Source of the DNA: Trochalopteron elliotii
Taxonomy: Eukaryota; Chordata; Aves; Passeriformes; Leiothrichidae
Assembly: GCA_024734555.1 (NCBI GenBank)
Contig: JANPWX010000026.1
Span: forward strand, 1,306,783 to 1,370,782
Direction: 5' to 3'
Length of the DNA stretch: 64,000 nucleotides
The first letter of the stretch is position 1; each line of letters begins with the position of its first letter. The position numbers and the translations under genes are program-made. Of the stretch, positions 50,979 to 63,170 are shown piece after piece. The notes under the pieces were generated by a model. That model was given only the letters and a program-made list of their open reading frames with translations, did not search any database and was not told where the DNA came from.

Positions 50979-53763
50979 TCTGGGATCTGGGATAATACGG
51001 GGTACCTTACCCACTGGATCTACAGAGGATCAGAGCTACCAGACCTTTCTACGGGATTGCTGCTTCCATCATCTTGCTCAGGTTGTATTCTGACTCTGTC
51101 AGGGGTCTTTTGTATTATTGCATTTATTTTATTTCCTTTTTTTCTTTTCCTATTAAATTGTATTTCTGACTTGGAGCCTCTCACTAGTTTTGCTTTCAAA
51201 CCATCACAATCTTAAATACCTTTCTCACCACTGCTGCAAAGACTCTCAGGACACCAATTTTGGAAGATTGGAAGTTCAGCTTTGTCCATTTAAAAACACT
51301 AATTCAGAAAATTAAGCACTGAGATGCCACAAAAGAGTGCTGAGACTAAATTTAACATCCATAACAATACCTGATATGCTGTCTGCTGTTATTTTTTTAA
51401 AAACTGACACAAACCAATTCTGCAGTGGTTGTTATTAAAGATACACTAGCATAGCAAGAATTATTTTTCTGTTTTGAGAGAAAATATCTGAAACTCAAGC
51501 ACAGGCAGTATTTTCTGGCGACAATGTCAGTGTTGTGGAAGGTCATCTTATTCTCCCTATTCTGAAAAAAGACATATTCTCTGTTGAATTTACAAGGGAT
51601 ATAAGTGTAAACTATTAAGTGTTGAACAGTAAATGAGAAAATTCGTTGCAAGTTCATGAGATTTTTTTAAAATTCTACTATATCTTATTTGAAGTACACA
51701 TGCTAATAGTGCTCTGTGGTCCACTAGATTTTTGTTTCTGGTTTATTTTTGCACAGTTCATTTTTAGCATATGCTCTCCGCTTATCTTAAAAAAAAATAA
51801 GATTTCTTAAAAGTAACTATTACTGCAAGAGCAACTGTGTTTAAGAAAATATATCAGAAAACTTTGAAATGCTATATATGCACAGTCATTAATCATGTGT
51901 GTCCATACAAATGATCATTGCTGTGGGTGTGATATCACATATCAGGGCAGGTATGACTAGAATAGGTAATTTGGCATATTTTCTTAAACAGTAATGTATC
52001 ATTTTATTTGGGAGAACTTAGCACATTTTCTGGGCTGTTGTGGGCTTTGTTATTTTGGAAATATTTTTATGTACAAGTGTTTTAACTTGCTAATATCTTG
52101 CTAATCTTAAGTGTAGCCTTTAAAATGGGATCTAAGTCTAAAAATGGGAATGGTTTATCCAAAATTATTATTTCATTTACTTGAAGATTCTTTTCTAAAC
52201 ATACTTTGTAATTAACTTTTGCAGCAACTTTATAGGCTAGAAATATATTGTTGTCTAACTTGGAATATTGACTCTATAAAAGTTGCAAGTTTATATGTAC
52301 ATATAAACCTAGGATACCATATCTGACTCCTTTCAGATCAGCAGTTCCAGTAACATGCATCAAATCATATTTTAGCCCATCACAATAACTTTGAAATTTC
52401 CCTTAGGATTCACTGAATGGTGCATGAAATCAGTTACAGAACATACTGAGAGGATATGTTAAGGTTGGGCAGACTGTTGCAGTCCGCTGAGATGATAGTA
52501 GAGACAGGAGGGAGAGAAACTTATTATTTGCCACTTTGTTTACTGTCTCTTCAAGAGACTTAAATGTGTAAAAGCTGGAGTTCCATTCTTCTTCATGAGG
52601 AGAAGGAAGTTGTCTGTGGATAGGGATATGCAAAGTTTGGATTTTTTTGCTTGTGCCTGATAAACAGTCTGTGAGAAACAGGCCATCAACATGATGGGAG
52701 TAAATTACTGATTTCTCTTGCAATGGAAGACATTGAAGCTGTAAAGATCAGGAGTTGACTCTTCTTGGACTGGCTTTTCCCTTAGGCTGCAAAAGTTCTC
52801 ATAACAGTTGAATTTAACTTTGCAGGGTTTTCACAATAGCATAGTCTGTAGGGTAAAGCCTTCATTTGCACTGTTGTAAATATCCTTAACAAATGCAGTA
52901 GTGATATTTTCAAGACATGCTCAGTATTTCTGTAGTACAGATACAAGAATATAAGGCAAGAACTAATACATATGGATTTTGTGCACGTTTGTGTAAAACA
53001 CATGGTGAGGAGGAGTTTGAGTCAATGGACATAGGAAGTAAAATTCATTAAATTAAAGTAAGGATTAAATTTAAAACATATGTATAATGAGCTTGGAAAT
53101 TTTGTTTTAACTTAATCAGTTTGTGAATTTGAAATTAACAAAAACTGTTAATTGCTGATTTTAATAATGATTGCTGTTATTAATATTTTTTAAAAAGTTA
53201 AAATGTAACGTGTGAGCAAAGACATTTGGAAGAAATCCTATTAAAATCAATTAAAAATATCAGAGGGGCAAAATTATTCTCAAGAGGTAATACACACTGA
53301 TTATTAGTTCAACTGCATTGCAGTTGATTTACCTGTTTCATTAAAAATGTTTAAATACTTAAAATTATGTTCGATTAGTTTACTAAATGAACTAACAGTT
53401 CAGCTTTCTTTCCATAAAGAAAACTTAGAAATCTCATTTCCTGGGTCATTTCCATGTAAAATTAAGAAATGTGCCTTAACACTGTAATAACAACTGTATT
53501 GGTCCCAGCTCCAGACAGTCCAATGATTTCTTTCAACCATGAACCTGAGCTGATATTTAGAAAAGAGTAAGAATAATATCATTATAATTTGTCCCAAGTG
53601 TATGTGTGATCTGCACATGTAAGCGTCTGGAATCTATAATAACCTTTGGAAAAGATTTTTTTTTCAGATATATCACTTCAAACTACTGTCCTTCATTTTG
53701 AACCTGGCCTCTCACTTATTTTGATGACTTTCCAGTGTTAAAAGAAACGATAAGCCATCGTGC

Positions 53764-53798
53764 TGTCATGGAAATGCTTTTCCAGCATTTCCATGACA
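53764..53798. repeat. Perfect hairpin, 14-bp arms, 7-nt loop
   Basis: TGTCATGGAAATGC (53764-53777), loop TTTTCCA, then GCATTTCCATGACA (53785-53798). Pairing stops outside these bases. It is too short for a microRNA precursor and has no neighbouring element I recognise. Confidence 0.8.
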
Positions 53799-53897
53799 TC
53801 CATGATTTTGGTGACTTCTTTCAAAGCTCTCTGCATCATTAGTTTTTTTAAAATAAAAACTCAAGTCTTTCTGATTTTTTGGATATATATTTAAACT

Positions 53898-54170
53898 GCT
53901 CCATGCCTTGATCACTCTTGTCTTTCCTCTGAGCTTTTACCTCCCTTGCAGAGGACACAGAGCTGCATATGGTATTCATGTCTACAAATCATGGAGCAAG
54001 ATCATTTAGGTTTTTATTTGCTTTTGGTTGTGTTCCAGAGAATTCCTAATCATTGATTTGAATTTTTCTCTGCTGGAGGGGACAGAACTGATAAAACTGC
54101 TTATCATCACTTCTCTGTTTCTCTCTTGACAAATGAACTTGCAGCCCATTAATCCAAAAGTCCTTCAGAT
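53898..54170 (-). mobile_element. Probable ancient CR1/L2-like LINE fragment
   Basis: On the plus strand the order TTGATCACTCTTGTCTTTCC, TCTGAGCTTTTACC, ACAGAGCTGCATATGGTATTC, AAATCATGGA, ATTTGCTTTTGG and ATTCCTAATCATTGATTTG resembles the reverse of an old vertebrate CR1/L2-type ORF2 region that I recall (TCACTCTTGTCCTTCC, CTGCATACAGTATTCAAG, ACCATGGA, ATTCCTAATGATT). The match is degraded. An alignment to a repeat library would settle it. Confidence 0.45.
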
Positions 54171-54943
54171 ACTTCTCACAGGCACAGTCTACAGTCGTTC
54201 TTCTTCTTCAAAGAACCATTTAATAACATAGACTTTGCTTCAATGACAAGCACTTTGTGAGTATACACATACATAAACTTCTCATAAATATAATAATATA
54301 TAATTTATTTAGTAATTTTATTTGTTTCAAACTATTTTTAAGAATTTTATTGAAAGGTATTTCTAGTAATTTTTGGTTCTAAAAAAAGATGAAAGCTGTT
54401 TTGGTAATAAAAGAATTTGATGCTAAATTCACTGAAGGAAGAGGTCAGCTGATATATTCTACTTTATCCTTTGTGCTTTTAAAACAGGAAGCACTCAAAG
54501 TTTCTAGATATTTGAATAAAATATACTCTATTCTTGTTAGAGGAAACAGAAACCTTGGGGTTCACATTTGTCTTTCAGAGAAACTTTAAGTTTTCCAATA
54601 AAATAAATGTTTCCTGGGATGACATATCGGTCCCTGTCTATTAATTTCATTGACAAGTACTATAAATAAATGCAGAAATTATTGCATTTTCTTTCATGTT
54701 TTCTGATAACTTTTTCATGGAGTTGGTTTCTACAGGACTTCCTAAAAACAGGAGCTATTACAATATTATATTTTCAACAAAAAATGTTTTTCAAGTCTCT
54801 TGTCAGCAAAGACAAAAGATGAATGTGATAATTATAACATTAAGAGCTTTCAGCTTTTTGCAGCAATTGCCTGCATTTTAATGCAAGCTCTGCAGCTAAA
54901 CATTAAGGAGCCATGAAAAAGTTGTTTATGCCTTTTTGTTTGT

Positions 54944-55031
54944 TTCTAAGTTTTTTGGGTTTTGGTTGGGTTTTTTTGTTTGGTTTTTTTATTTTTTTTT
55001 GGCGCGCGTGTGTGTGTGTATGTGTGTGTGC
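54944..55031 (+). repeat. T/G-rich tract followed by alternating CG/TG run
   Basis: TTTTTTGGGTTTTGGTTGGG and further T runs lead into a strictly alternating purine-pyrimidine run at 55002-55031 (GCGCGCG then TG repeats with one TA). Such runs can adopt left-handed Z-DNA. CpG triplets are rare elsewhere in this AT-rich intron. Confidence 0.8.
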
Positions 55032-57439
55032 TTTTAAATGGATTTTGGAGACAGAAAGACTTATTTGCTGGCATAAGATCTTAGAGAACAGGCACTCATG
55101 AACCATGTTCTGTTACTTTTCATACTGAAACATTCTACTAAGTATGTGAATAATATGTTTACAACAAGTTCAAAGCAGAATATACAGCAGATAATGACAA
55201 AATTAGTCATGCTAATGGTAATGTGTGGTGATTTTAAAATTGCTCTAAAAGAACAGCAAAATGACACTGATGAAAAAGCTTTTGTTATGTCACTTTAAGG
55301 AAAGTGGGATCCATGCCAGAAGAGTAGAAGGCACATTACCTAGCTGCATTTCAGCTAATTCAAGCCACCAAGTAATGTTATACGTTAAGTACAGAGCTTA
55401 CTGTAGTACATAGACAAAAGGCTTTTTGCTTGGTTTTAAAAGCTGTTTTATTTTAAATTAGATTTGAAATAGGTAAACAAAATAAATGATGTGGTCTTAA
55501 TTTTAAATAGTGGGTACCATTTGGCATAATGTTCATTAGTTTAGACTTAGAAGAGTTTTGTGGCTGCTTTGAATAAATACACAGAACTTATGGAAGCAAA
55601 TGAGAATGTTCAAATTGCACATTTGTTAATGGTATTAAATTAACCAAGGCAGTCTACAGTTGAGTAAGAACTTCCTCCCTTCCTCCCTTTAACAACATAA
55701 TCAATTATGAAGTGATACACAGACTACAAATGTAACATCTTCTAATACTTCTTAGCTTTTAAAACCTTTTATTAAGAGTGATATTGTGGTTTTTCTTTAC
55801 TCATCCTAAGAGACAGTAAGGAACTACTTAGACTCAATAAATTTCATATACTTCAGTGTTTGTCTTCCTAGTAGCCTGACTTGGTATTCTAAGACCACAA
55901 ATGACTTTTATGATTGTGTACAGTTCCCTGCAGGCCATTTGGGCAATCAAAGGAGTTGGAGACTGGATTTTTTCATGTATAGGGAAAGAACTTAAATAGC
56001 CCTGCTTTTATTCTTCAGAAAAGTCAAATCCAAGTATAACGACTATTTCCCTAAATGTGCTAAATTTAGACCGTCAAACTCTTCCATGTTATGTACATCA
56101 ACCCAATGTACTTAGGATTAAGAAAAGATAATTATTGTTCAAAGCACTGTACAGCTGTGACTATCTTTTTTTCTTAACAAAGCCCTACTTCCCCACTCAC
56201 TTTTAAAAGTGCAATGATACAATTTTATCTGTTGATTTACAAGAACATTGGTAAAACTTAACTCATACTAAGAACGGCAAGCTAAGATGTATGACTCTTG
56301 AATCAAAACAATGCTTAAAATAAGGTTCCATTATTTGTTTATCTGTATTGCTGTTGAAATATTTTTGCAACATGTCAACTTTGAAAATTCCTTTTTCCTG
56401 CCTTTCTCAGTTTAATTGCTACATTTTGATTGAACTGAGAAAATTCAAGCACTTACATTCTAATCTAATTGGTCATTTCTTGATTCAGTTGGAGTGATGT
56501 CATTTTGCATTTGATTGCAGTAAGTTCTGAAGATACTTTTTAAAGATATTACAAATATATTTATATTAGAAAGTACTTAGAAAATTATAGTAGAAAAATT
56601 ATTCATAATTTTATCTAATTTTAACTGTAGGACAGACAAAAGTAGGTTTATGGCATAGATTTAGATAAAGAGAAGCAATGAAAGGGAGAAAAGTGCTTTC
56701 ATAATTTTCAGTAAAGCACTTGGGATGTTTACATATTAGAATGTGTTTAGTCAGCTCAAATTGTGAGTTGGTAGTGATAAAATGAATAATGACCTGGATG
56801 AAAGGGAGGTGATATGGGTTCAGTGAAACTGGAAAATACCATTTTGAGAAGGCGTTATTATTGAAGCTCTCAAAAGACCACCTGGGAATCAAACTTTTTT
56901 AAAGATTGGAATTTGAAAACCTTAAAACCTGGCACAGTAAAAGCAATATGAATATTAATGTTACAAAGTACAAGTTCTTATGCTTGGTTAAGACTAAGAA
57001 ATTATACTTTAGACTGAGAAGTAATCTACTGGAAAGGGCAGAGTAGAAGAAAGTTGTGTGGACCTGTTGTTTACAGGGCAACTGTGAGGAGCCAGATGAG
57101 ATCTGGATGAAAATGGCAATTGGATTGTACAGACATATTGACCAAAGTCTTTCAGGAAAAGATATGGATTAGTTGATATATTCCACTTCATCAATCCTAA
57201 ATATTGTGTAAAGTTTTCTTTCATGTGTTTTAAAGATGGATAAATTGAGGCTGGATCAAATACAGTGATAACTTCAGTAACAAACTCAAGGTGGGAGGAG
57301 CCAGAAGAACTTGGCTCAGGACTGTAAAGCATGATGAAGGGTAGGGGAGTTTGCAGAAAGGCTTCAGCAGCTAGGGAATTTATCAAACACTTTCAGCCAT
57401 CTCTCAACCAGTGCAGGAATGTCTCATATTTAAATGATT

Positions 57440-57492
57440 CGTTTTGATTTGGTTTACTTGTTTGGGGTTGCTTTTTGATTTTGCTTTGTTGT
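57440..57492 (+). repeat. T/G-rich low-complexity tract
   Basis: GTTTTGATTTGGTTTACTTG and TTTGGGGTTGC then TTTTGCTTTGTTGTTT. It is another member of the set of T/G-rich tracts, and a shorter one follows at about 57,716. Confidence 0.55.
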
Positions 57493-58897
57493 TTAAAATC
57501 TTTGATATTTTTGAACCTCTTCAGTAAGTGTTCTTTTTCCCTGGTCAAAGTGTTGAAGTTCTAAAATGTCTTCCCAATAGTAAATATTTATTCTGCTTTC
57601 ACTCCTTTTGTCTTATTTTATAATAGCTTTATTTTATTTCCAACCAGATATTTTTACACTGTTGTCTGTTTTCATCTCCTAACTGTACTTCTAGCTCTTA
57701 TTTAAATGTTTGGGATGTTTTGGTTTGGGCTTTTTTGTTTGCATTTCTCCCTTTTATCTGAAAGAGTGTATTCTGTAACTGGTATAATTAAGAACCAGGG
57801 ATGCGTATCAGATTGATATTGCATCTGGAGGAGTTACAAACAAACTCATTAATATGGTACACCATAGTAGAGGATCCATGTTTCTAAAAACAGCAAGCTA
57901 TAAAACGTAGTCTCTACTGGCTACTTAAAATATTACTACTCTGTAACCAACAATACTCACCAATATTTACTTGTTTGTGTGGTGATGATTTCAGTAAACA
58001 GAATTATTTTACTTTGCTTTTTCATTTAACATTAAGTAAAAAAAATGTGTGTGACTAAATTTCAAACAGTTATTATTGATCTACAAAGGCAACCTGGAGG
58101 GAAAGCTAGAGTCATCCTAGTCAGGAACATCTCTTAGTGACACAACTTCAGTATCTGTCAAAAAAGTATTTGCTCTCAGATGCAGGTTTATTTCTTTCAA
58201 AGAGAAAAGAAGTGATGCTAAATGCATAATTTGATTAATGGGCCTAGGTTTTATATTTCCAAAGGAATGTCATAGTGCCTGGACTCTGAGACAAGTGCTG
58301 CTCTGTGCACCTGACAGCTTTTTGCCCACACCACACCCCTGCCCCCCCAAAAGTGTTTTGCCTCTCAGTGTGATTGCAGACAGTTAATGGACAGGAATTT
58401 CCGGGAGTTACCTGCCAAAGATTCTGCACCAGGTGCTGCCCTCTAAGCTTATGGCTTTTTGGGTTGCGTGGTAACTTTCCCCCAAAAGGAAGAAAATATG
58501 TGCAATAGTTTTCTCTCAAGAAAAAGAAAAAGTAACTTTTATGCCTTTTTTGTGTTAAATAATAATATAAATGTACATAATTCTATAGTTATGAAGGTTT
58601 TTACATAAATGTTCAGTATTTTACAGGAAAGTAGTGATTCTAGCACATTTATTAAAATAGGGGTTTTTTTCACAACTTTTAAAAAATATGTAACAGCAGT
58701 GCATTGATTAGTTCCAGGTAGTACAACTGTTTCTTCATTTTTTTAAATTCTGCATTTGGCCCTTTTGTTACAATATAGTCATGAGATAAAAATGGCAAAT
58801 GGCATGTCGACATATTATATTGAAGACTGAGAATTTTTTCAGAAATTCTTTGGGAGTTTTCTCTGGCAAAATTAGTGTTATCATCCTATGTTACTAT

Positions 58898-58960
58898 TAT
58901 TGTTGCTTTTTTATTATCATCATTATCTTAATTATTATTTATTATAAGGTTATCATTAAA
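58898..58960. repeat. ATT/ATC-rich simple repeat
   Basis: Interrupted ATT and ATC triplets (ATTATCATCATTATC then AATTATTATTTATTATAAG). It yields an isoleucine-rich spurious frame at 58799-58990. Confidence 0.7.
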
Positions 58961-60702
58961 ACCAAGACGTTTAAAAAAAAAGACATTTGAACTCTTGGTG
59001 TCAGCAAAGTGATAGCCTCTCAGTTTCAATTTCAGAATATCATCTTTGCTCATGTTGGAAATGTTAAGCTTTATAGACAGATGCTCTCTTTTCTGGTGTC
59101 ATCTTCTAATGAAAAATTATAAACATCTGTAACAGCAACTGGCCTTGTTTTTGTAGGCATCCATAGTAATACTTAATTATACTGAAGTTAATTGAAAAAA
59201 GACTTTTCAGTTTTGTAGAATTTAAATTGCCTGTGTCAGTTTATTGTATGAAGGTTAGCAGTTTTCATAGACAGCCCTATAACACCAGCTGATTTTCCTG
59301 ATGATCCCTCCTTCATGCCTTTCCTAAATTGAATAATGACTTTGAAATATACAGATAATATAGATTTATAAATAAAATATCAGAATATTTATCTCACTTT
59401 TGAGATCATTACATAGTGAGCTCAGTAAAGAAGGAAAATATGTGTAGTTAGTTGACTACTAGAAATTTTGAATCATTCAGTAGCCATGCAGTTATGTCTG
59501 TAATTCTGCAAGATGGCGTTACTGAAGAACCATCTCCTTTACAATAGAAGCTGAAGTGCTTCTGAGGAAGATGTGGACTTTAAAGAGTACAGTAAACAGC
59601 AGAAGAGTCAATTTAATTGGGATGTTTCTTTTTCCTTAGCGTAAGGCATTTTGTCAGGTAATGCATCTATTTAAAAAAGGTCAGTCTCATTTGGCCATGT
59701 CTGGTGGGCAATATCACTCACAATTTGAGTCGTGGAGTACATTCCTTCTGAAACAGGAAAAGAGTCAGGGGGTCTCTCTTTGGAGCTAAGTATAAAATCA
59801 TTCTTTTTAATCACGTTTTTAAAGGATTTACTTTAATTGTAGAACAGCTAAGCTTACTTTCATGCTTTCCTAATGCTTGCACTTGGGGGGAGTGGAAAGA
59901 GGGTGAGGGGGGAAATGTTAATTACAAAGTATTGCTTTTATGAGGGTGAAATGAACCCATAGAAGATCTTAGCTTCCTTACAAATTCCTTCTTTCCTATA
60001 ATGAATGAGTTAATATCTCATATGAAAGTATTTTCGTAATTAAAAGAAAATAGACACATGATGGCTTTTGTAGGTTACTTTAAGGAGGAAACTTAAACAT
60101 AGAGATTTTTCATGCTTTAGCAGCTGAGTGGAAAAATTTTTATTTGGATGATCTTCAGTTCCTATATAGTTCTTTTGTCTAATATGACAAAATCCTTACA
60201 AATATAGAATTTTAATAGGCTATGTTTAGTAAGGCTTACCATAAATGGATATCTAACTCTCAGCTGATCAGCCTGTAAATTAAGGCAATTACACAAGAGG
60301 AAAGCATATGGAGTGTCATCAGTTTCATCAGTTTGATGATCCTTTTTTATGCAAGTGTCCAAATGAGTTCTGAGACATTTGTTGGAGCTATTTAGTACAT
60401 AGATGAACAGAGAAATGTTCAAGTTCTGGACTCTTGTCACATATGTCTGAATTTTTAAAATATTTTTTAAACATTGACTAATGATGAATAACTAATTAGC
60501 CCGAAAATATAGAATAAATGTTCTGAACTAGTCCGCTGTGCTTGCCTGAACTGTCAGATGACTTCCAATGTCTGACTTTGGGTATGCAGTCATGTGTATT
60601 ACAGTCTTACCTCTGGAATTCACTTTCATGTTAAATGCTACTTGTTACAGGCTGATACTTGTCAGTCAATTTAATTGAAATGTCACACTGACCTTTATAT
60701 GA

Positions 60703-61041
<339 letters not shown>

Positions 61042-62379
61042 TAAATAATAGAAAAGTGATGCATAACAAGCTACATATTCCTGATGTTTCAAAAAAAAGA
61101 AGTTAAAACGATATGTGGCAAACTCTGTCTGTCTTTGTTTGCTGTGTATTTGAACCCCTGTTAAATATAGAGAAAATATATTTCACAGACCAATCATTTT
61201 AAAAAAATATAGCAATAAAAGCACATGAGGGCTAAATTGCAGCCCAAAATACAGTCAGCATTATGCATTCAGGATTGTACAGTCTTCACATATTTGGAAG
61301 AAAAGAGAAATCTGTGACATGAACATTTTCATGTACAGATCATAATAATAGTCTTCTTTTATAATAGTTCAATAGAAATATATTTTTTCCAAAATAAGTA
61401 TTTCATAATAAAATTAGTTGTTTTGCACATTCCTCCAAATATTCAGCAGTGTATATGGTACCTCTCAAAGAATGAAAAATGGAATATTAGTATAATTTAT
61501 AAATCTTTTTTCTCAGGAAGGCATTTGTCACCTAACATTGCCATGACCTAAAAGTACAGAGGAAAATAGAAAATGAGTATTAGAATTACATCCTCTTGCA
61601 AGGCTAAAAATAGGCTTTCATCTGTATTTCATATGCTTCTGGGTAGGCTTTCTTTGTTTTGGCTATTTTATATTAGCAAAGTTCTAAATGTGGACAAATA
61701 ATTACATTGGGAGTTGTGCTGTCTGTCTAGGCCAAGTGAGTCTGAGATCACCTGAACTGTTATGTGTGTGGGATATTGCTCCAATCAAATATCTAGTTTG
61801 ACTAATTTTAAGGTGGAAATTGTTCCTACACATCATCTCTCTTATATTTCTGGTTTTGTTAGTTCTGATGGTAAACAGTTTCTTCAGTGGTGCTTTGTAA
61901 AATAAAGGACAGTTTCAAAGCTCAAAAGCTCATCTTGCTTGAGTGATGGTTTTAAGTCCCTTGAGAGACTTAGGATAAACCCAACATAATCTGAAAAGTT
62001 GTCTGTTAAGTAATAGTTGCTTTTGTTACTTTGATATTAATCACATGACTTACATTGAAAAGTGTGTTGCCCATGTCCACAAAATCCTGTCTGCAACATT
62101 TGTTACCTTTCTGTAAATATTCATGATGTTCAAAACCATTATTTGGAGTTCTTACTAATCAATTCTAAGTGTAATAGCTGGCATGAGCTGTTGATAGAAA
62201 AGGAAAATGCATCTGTACACACAGAAATAAAAGGGAAATGATGAATGGAAATGATGAAGCTAACAGCTCAGCTTCAGACTGAAATGTTCAGTTGGCTTTT
62301 TTTGCAGACATGAAAAGAGCAAGTGATTTCTGAGCTGGATAAATACATTTTGAGTAAGAAAAAAGCCAAACAAAACCCA

Positions 62380-62690
62380 AAACAAGCAGAGAAAGTTCTT
62401 GTGCTGGGTGCAGGTGCCCAGGAATTGGCAGCAGGGGTCACAAGTGTGGCCTCACAGGAAAGAGGACAGGGGGTGTCAAGTGCTGTATGCAGCCAGTCCC
62501 AAGGGACTGTCAGCAGGGCAGCCACTCAGACACAGTCATGGCACCTCTGAAAGAACATTCAGAAAAGGGCATAAAAAGCCAGGAAGAGAGAGAAATTAGA
62601 GAACAAAAAAGAGCAAGAAACAGCAGTGTTAAGTCTAAAGCTGGAAGAGCAGAAGGTACTCTTTGGTGAAGCAGAAATACAAAACATCTG
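62380..62690. other. GC-richer block of probable repeat origin
   Basis: Composition rises sharply here. It holds a TATA-like GGGCATAAAAAGCC (62,568-62,580) followed by an AGAGAGAAATTAGAGAAC purine-rich stretch, an arrangement seen downstream of TATA boxes in some LTRs. Overlapping frames at 62323-62550, 62399-62599 and 62487-62669 show no known protein. It directly precedes the CR1 fragment. LTR remnant or CR1 leader sequence are both possible and neither is shown. Confidence 0.35.
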
Positions 62691-62704
62691 CATTGGAACA
62701 GGTT

Positions 62705-63170
62705 TATCTTGAAGGACTTGACCGACTGCCTGACCAGTCTGCTGACTTTCTATGATCTAGTGATGGCAATGGTTGACAAGACAGAACCAACATCTGACCA
62801 ACAGATGTCACCTATCTAGACTTGTGTGAGGGAGGGAGGGAGGGAGGGAGGGAGGGATGGATGGATGGATGGATGGATGGATGGATGGATGGATGGAGCC
62901 AGAGGATATGGTCAACAACTCTGTGTCATTGTGTCTAAGTGGAGGCCAGTGACAGGAGGTGTCCCTCAGGGATCTGTCTTTAGCCTAGTGCTCTTCAACA
63001 TCTCTATCAATGACACAGACAGTGGGATCGAGCACACCCTCGACAAGTTTGCAGATGACATGAAACCGAGTGGTGCAGTTGTCACATCTGAAAGATGGGA
63101 TGCCACTCAGAGAGACCTGGACAAAACTGAGAAGTGGATCCAAAGGAACCTCATTGTTCCTAAGCAAAAA
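62705..63170 (+). mobile_element. CR1 LINE reverse transcriptase fragment interrupted by a microsatellite
   Basis: Left part (62705-62826): in frame it gives LTSLLTFYDLVMAMVDK and, after a frame break, YLDLC, matching CR1's CLTNLxAFYDxVTASVDKG and VIYLDLCKAF. Right part (62897-63170): KWRPVTGGVPQGSVFSLVLF, then NISINDTDSGIEHTLDKFADDMK, then RDLDKTEKWIQRN, with the FADD active site retained. Between them, about 100 bases of CR1 (the KAFDTVxHN to NWLDG region) are replaced by a tetranucleotide repeat. Both ends of the element are missing, so it is inactive. It is sense to the host gene. Because the repeat is open in the same frame, a 122-codon frame (62826-63194) fuses it to CR1 sequence; this is an artefact, not a gene. 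Confidence 0.88.
62828..62896 (+). repeat. Compound tetranucleotide microsatellite (GGGA)n(ATGG)n
   Basis: GGGA-type units at 62828-62856 (about seven) run straight into ten exact ATGG units at 62857-62896. The purity of the array suggests recent length change. Confidence 0.95.

Larger units (their letters stand above)
50658..51208 (+). mobile_element. Solo LTR of an endogenous retrovirus with 5-bp target duplication
   Basis: The 551-bp element starts TGTCCTGGGTTG and ends CAAACCATCACA, so it has TGT...ACA termini. It is flanked by ATCTT on both sides (50653-50657 and 51209-51213), a perfect 5-bp target duplication. Five bases is usual for ERVL-type integrases, though other classes sometimes give it. 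U3 features: a 15-bp tandem array (50769-50843), a 10-bp-arm hairpin (50854-50878), and a TATA box ATATAA at 50973-50978. A variant poly(A) signal ATTAAA is at 51152-51157, followed by a short U5 with GGAGCCTCTCACTAG. No internal retroviral sequence is next to it, so it arose by recombination between two LTRs. Its promoter would point in the same direction as the host gene. Confidence 0.9.

Noticed and set aside
53764..53798. The hairpin as a microRNA precursor
   Set aside because: The stem is only 14 bp with no extension, too short for Drosha and Dicer processing.
57009..57386. 125-codon minus-strand frame
   Set aside because: No domain or motif that I recognise; a chance frame in intron is the simpler reading.
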